Under the pieces are notes generated by a model. It was not told the origin of the DNA and ran no database searches. It saw nothing but the letters and a program-made list of their open reading frames with translations. From NCBI GenBank assembly GCA_000969725.1, contig JXSR01S028746.1: a DNA stretch of 20,430 nucleotides; one strand, given 5' to 3'. Made by a program: the position numbers and the translations under genes. The stretch is from Ophiothrix spiculata (Eukaryota; Echinodermata; Ophiuroidea; Amphilepidida; Ophiotrichidae). Positions 19,297-20,430 of the stretch are shown one piece after another (the stretch's first letter is position 1; every line of letters begins with the position of its first letter).

Positions 19297-20021
19297 GACA
19301 TTCTTAACCGTAATTCAAATTTGAAAATTAATATTAAAAATCCGGCTTCATGATTTTGTAGCCCTTTCTTAGCCATTTGTGCTAAATTTCATGGCTGTAC
19401 CATGTTTCGTTTTTGAGTTACGTTTGTTCCCGTTTTGTAAGTTTGCGCATTTTTCTAATTTGAGAAACATTTTCGAAATTTTAAAATTTGGTAAAACTGG
19501 AAAAATTGATACTTTCGTTAAATTTGGTTATTGTATTATTAAAGATAATTTTTTTACAAACAATTTGAGTCCATTTTTGTTAAAATCGGATAAAAAATAG
19601 CGGTTTTTCAGATTTTTCAAAATTAGCAGTGTTAAATTAAGCAGGTTGAGGTAAAATAAAGAAATACATAAGAATTGCGATCAACCATGAAATTTTGATT
19701 TGATATGATGTGCAAAGTATTTTCTTGATAAAATAATCAACCTATTTCATAAAACATGTTACTTATTTGCAGAAAACTAATTTAAACAGAAAATGTTAAA
19801 AATCACTCGCTGGATGTTTTTGCCATACAAATGTATAGGAAAAACATCAAACTATTTGTGACATCCGAACTTAAAACGATCATAACTTTGGAACCACAAG
19901 TCCGTTTGAACTCAAATAAAAAGCATTTGAAAGCAAAAACTTTGCAGTTGTATATAATGCATTTATCTTAGTTTTGCTGTTACATCAAAATGTTGAAATC
20001 TGTGACCACTGTACCCCCCCC

Positions 20022-20229
20022 TTAAATTTTCAACGTCTATACTTTTTGAAAAGCATTTGATTGATTCTTAGGCTTAAATATTTGGCATCTTTAAGATGCA
20101 CGAATCAAACATTTGTTATTGTTTAAATTCGTGTCATTTGAAATGTGTGGTAATACTTATGAGTGGAGAGTTTAACTGTTTCTGTCCTTTTATGCAGGCC
20201 TGCTTTTATACAATTGGAATGATGGATAT
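20022..20229 (+). repeat. Beta repeat, copy 3, right part
   Basis: Beta text resumes with TTAAATTTTCAACGTCTATA (TTAAAATGTTAACGTATATA in copy 1) and continues through TTGATTCTTAGGCTTAAAT, TTAAGATGCACGAATCAAAC, GTCATTTGAAATGTGTGG, GAGTTTAACTGTTTCTGTCC and CAATTGGAATGATGGATAT. It carries a 16-bp insertion at 20187-20209 relative to copy 1. Confidence 0.88.
20187..20209. other. Probable transposon excision footprint
   Basis: CTTTTAT, then GCAGGCCTG, then CTTTTAT. The sister copy at 15750-15756 has a single CTTTTAT in the same context (TGTC before, ACAATTG after). A duplicated 6-8-bp target around a short palindromic remnant (CAGG/CCTG) is the usual scar of a cut-and-paste element. hAT elements have CAGG-like ends and ~8-bp target duplications, so hAT is a candidate. 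The structure is seen; the mechanism is inferred. Confidence 0.6.
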
Positions 20230-20300
20230 TATAAATTATAAACAAGCTTTATACATAATTGTATGAATATTTAAACTAATTCACACAAGCAATAAAATGA

Positions 20301-20430
20301 AAATTCACTTACGTGAGTGAAATTTTCGAGCCTCGTCCGAGGAACTCTTCATCAGCACTGCTGGGATGAGCTGGTTGACGTTGGAGCGGGAACTGAGTCA
20401 CGTGATCGGGAGGTGATCGATAGATCACAT
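20301..20430 (-). other. GC-richer edge segment, possible retroelement end with hammerhead-like core
   Basis: Base composition changes sharply here. On the minus strand the text reads CTGATGA (20349-20355), a hairpin of GAG-CTC and CCTCG-CGAGG pairs (20328-20347), GAAA (20324-20327), then another hairpin (20301-20325). This is the order of a hammerhead ribozyme core opened at stem I. The expected downstream partner of stem I (CACTGC-like) is not seen, and an extra A separates CTGATGA from stem II, so self-cleavage is doubtful. A minus-strand frame is open from the window edge (20428) for 39 codons to a TAA at 20309-20311. Penelope-like retroelements are known to carry hammerhead motifs, which makes them a candidate source. 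TCACGTGA, a perfect E-box palindrome, is at 20398-20405. Confidence 0.35.

Larger units (their letters stand above)
18965..20021. mobile_element. ~1.06-kb insertion with G-run/C-run inverted ends
   Basis: The element splits beta copy 3. The left end is a run of 14 G (18971-18984), then TTGAGTGGTCAACAG and, after a short gap, ATTTTCAAC. The right end reads in complement GGGGGGGG, TACAGTGGTCACAG, ATTTCAAC, so imperfect terminal inverted repeats of ~35 bp are visible. Inside, 19153-19175 pairs with 19410-19432 (22 of 23) and AAGCCGGATTTT (19247-19258) pairs with 19337-19348, giving an internal palindrome. A 36-nt hairpin lies at 19813-19848. Compared with beta copy 1, about 111 bp of target (15494-15604) is missing, so no target duplication can be read. 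It has no transposase frame; the 60- and 73-codon frames are featureless. The class is unknown. Confidence 0.75.

Overview
The window reads as non-coding, repeat-dense nuclear DNA from a eukaryote. It is strongly AT-rich and no open frame exceeds 106 codons. The short frames that exist are broken or shifted in their own repeat copies, or merely follow a repeat. I see no operon-like packing, tRNA, rRNA or convincing exon. The many ACATGTACATGT-type stretches, the dense foldback (MITE-like) elements and the ~186-bp satellite-like array fit a marine invertebrate, and I would guess a bivalve mollusc. That assignment is inference and rests on no marker gene.

Layout. Positions 1-3060 hold a tandem family of ~186-bp units, plus-oriented on the left (six full units, then decayed ones) and minus-oriented on the right, so the block is a large inverted repeat. 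A GGCGGCCATTTTGG-bearing satellite-like module follows (3.1-3.36 kb). Positions 3.4-5.7 kb are mostly single-copy AT-rich DNA with a perfect 21-bp hairpin and a nested inverted repeat. At 5.7-6.9 kb, three 52-bp repeats lead into a ~490-bp segment duplicated at a ~605-bp offset. From 8.0 to 9.0 kb lie two foldback elements, one of 279 bp with CRE-like TGACGTCA in its arms and one of 500 bp flanked by TAA on both sides. A second member of the 279-bp family sits inverted at 12.34-12.62 kb between TTA duplications. TTA/TAA target sites point to PIF/Harbinger-type mobilisation. Local tandem duplications occur at 11.0-11.45 kb and 13.2-14.2 kb.

The last 5.6 kb is a mosaic of two dispersed repeat segments, called alpha (two copies) and beta (three copies). 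The third beta copy is split by a 1.06-kb element with G-run/C-run inverted ends, an internal palindrome and a mirror pair of NF-Y-type CCAAT boxes. The same beta copy carries what looks like a transposon excision scar when compared with its unscarred sister. The final ~120 bp is GC-richer, contains a hammerhead-ribozyme-like core on the minus strand, and may be the end of a retroelement running past the window.

No genes work together here. The interest lies in several families of non-autonomous elements, their nesting and the motifs they carry.
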